A DNA stretch of 64,000 nucleotides. Source: Pseudomonas sp. LRP2-20 (GTDB taxonomy: Bacteria > Pseudomonadota > Gammaproteobacteria > Pseudomonadales > Pseudomonadaceae). This document shows, one piece after another, positions 63,499-64,000 of this stretch. The notes under the pieces are model-generated. The model worked only from the letters and a program-made list of their open reading frames with translations, did no database searches and was not told the DNA's origin. Numbering within the stretch: the stretch's first letter is position 1; every line of letters starts with the position of its first letter. The DNA lies in the NCBI RefSeq assembly GCF_024349685.1, contig NZ_AP025944.1, positions 2,982,001-3,046,000 of the forward strand. Direction: 5' to 3'. The translations under genes were made by a program, and so were the position numbers.

Positions 63499-63544
63499 GA
63501 TACACACAAAACCTTTTGACGTTATGTTTTGTATCGCTTACAAA
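63499..63544 (+). promoter_or_regulatory. paaA promoter with bipartite GATACA-N25-TGTATC operator
   Basis: -35 TTGACG (63516-63521), 17-base spacer, -10 TACAAA (63539-63544): a good sigma-70 promoter 28 bases before the paaA ATG. GATACA (63499-63504) lies upstream of the -35 and TGTATC (63530-63535) sits inside the spacer. This placement fits a repressor, most likely PaaX. Confidence 0.65.
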
Positions 63545-63572
63545 TGACTCATGCCTTAGCAGGAGTCGCAAC

Positions 63573-64000
63573 ATGTACGCACAGCTAGTGGAAACCGGAG
63601 TCAAGCGCGTCAAGTCGCTGGAAGAGATGTCCCCCGAAGAGCGCAACTTCCAGGAAAAGATCGACGCCGAAATCAAGATCGAAGCCAAGAACTGGATGCC
63701 CGAGGCCTACCGCCAGACCCTGATCCGGCAGATCTCCCAGCACGCCCACTCGGAAATCGTCGGCATGCTGCCCGAAGGCAACTGGGTCACCCGTGCCCCC
63801 AGCCTCAAGCGCAAGCTGCAACTGATGGCCAAGATCCAGGACGAAGCCGGCCACGGCCTGTACCTGTACAGCGCCATGGAAACCCTCGGTGCCGACCGCG
63901 ACGAAGAGATCGCCAAGCTGCACAGCGGCAAGGCCAAGTATTCGAGCATCTTCAACTACCCGACCCTGAGCTGGGCCGACATGGGCGCCGTGGGCTGGCT
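63573..64000 (+). CDS. paaA: Phenylacetyl-CoA epoxidase subunit A (partial, 5' part)
   Basis: Starts at ATG 63573 (AGGAGTCGCAAC) and runs off the window after about 142 codons of a protein usually near 330 residues. [106 protein letters not shown] is highly characteristic of PaaA. QDEAGH is one of the two diiron-binding motifs (E-x-x-H). With PaaBCDE it epoxidises the aromatic ring of phenylacetyl-CoA using O2 and NADPH. Confidence 0.97.
   Translation, partial: MYAQLVETGVKRVKSLEEMSPEERNFQEKIDAEIKIEAKNWMPEAYRQTLIRQISQHAHSEIVGMLPEGNWVTRAPSLKRKLQLMAKIQDEAGHGLYLYSAMETLGADRDEEIAKLHSGKAKYSSIFNYPTLSWADMGAVGW

Noticed and set aside
63190..63500. Several short frames across the inverted repeat
   Set aside because: They arise from the two GC-rich repeat arms read in different frames and repeat the same peptide, so they are not genes.

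Overview
The window looks like a chromosome segment of a Pseudomonas of the P. putida group. It is GC-rich with strongly GC-ending codons, carries Anr-type FNR boxes, an arn operon in the order arnB-C-A-D-T-E-F-ugd, and a paa (phenylacetate) cluster with paaX and paaY divergent from paaFGHIJK. This assignment rests on gene content and codon style; no search was run. I saw no rRNA, tRNA, CRISPR array or intact insertion sequence.

Layout. (1) 1-9.5 kb: the tail of an SDR gene, a large palindrome, a thymidylate-kinase-like protein, a secreted amidohydrolase, an FAD monooxygenase, a patatin-like lipase, WrbA, a small conserved protein, and a stand-alone response regulator divergent from a GAF-PAS histidine kinase. 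(2) 9.7-16.3 kb: a protein-quality-control cassette (ClpG/ClpK disaggregase, PsiE-like membrane protein, Kef-type antiporter, small ABM-domain protein) ending in a decayed formaldehyde-dehydrogenase gene. This resembles a shortened 'transmissible locus of stress tolerance'. (3) 16.4-22.5 kb: small membrane protein, hemerythrin, zinc-ribbon protein, CinA-domain amidase, and an AraC regulator divergent from a secreted hydrolase plus MFS exporter. (4) 22.6-30.0 kb: an oxygen-responsive island with an FNR/Anr-type regulator, two double-domain universal stress proteins, two paralogous GNAT acetyltransferases, a beta-CASP metallo-hydrolase and a K+ channel. Anr boxes lie in most of its intergenic regions.

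(5) 30.1-31.0 kb: a split YeeE/YedE transporter. (6) 31.1-37.4 kb: an eight-gene, overlapping or tightly packed operon: thermostable-hemolysin-family protein (probably a GNAT-fold acyltransferase), ANL acyl-adenylating enzyme, heme-oxygenase-like diiron oxidase, SDR, periplasmic TPR protein, OmpR-type regulator and sensor kinase. Three CTTCAG repeats one helical turn apart, and an 11-bp hairpin that buries the Shine-Dalgarno of the first gene, precede it. I consider this the best candidate for an undescribed system: a self-regulated pathway that modifies an acyl chain.

(7) 37.7-40.5 kb: a methyltransferase, a FadL/OmpP1-type porin, and two abutting gene remnants (AraC sensor half and DUF2252 start) that mark a deletion scar. 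(8) 40.7-53.1 kb: the lipid A aminoarabinose operon, bracketed by two additional ArnT-like glycosyltransferases. (9) 53.1-55.0 kb: a small membrane protein and a FetAB-type ABC exporter. (10) 55.0-64.0 kb: phenylacetate catabolism. PaaX and PaaY read leftward, and paaFGHIJK then the start of paaA read rightward. A strong terminator and a 59-bp perfect inverted repeat separate paaK from paaA. Both rightward paa promoters carry the same bipartite GATACR-N25/26-TGTATC motif, a likely PaaX operator.
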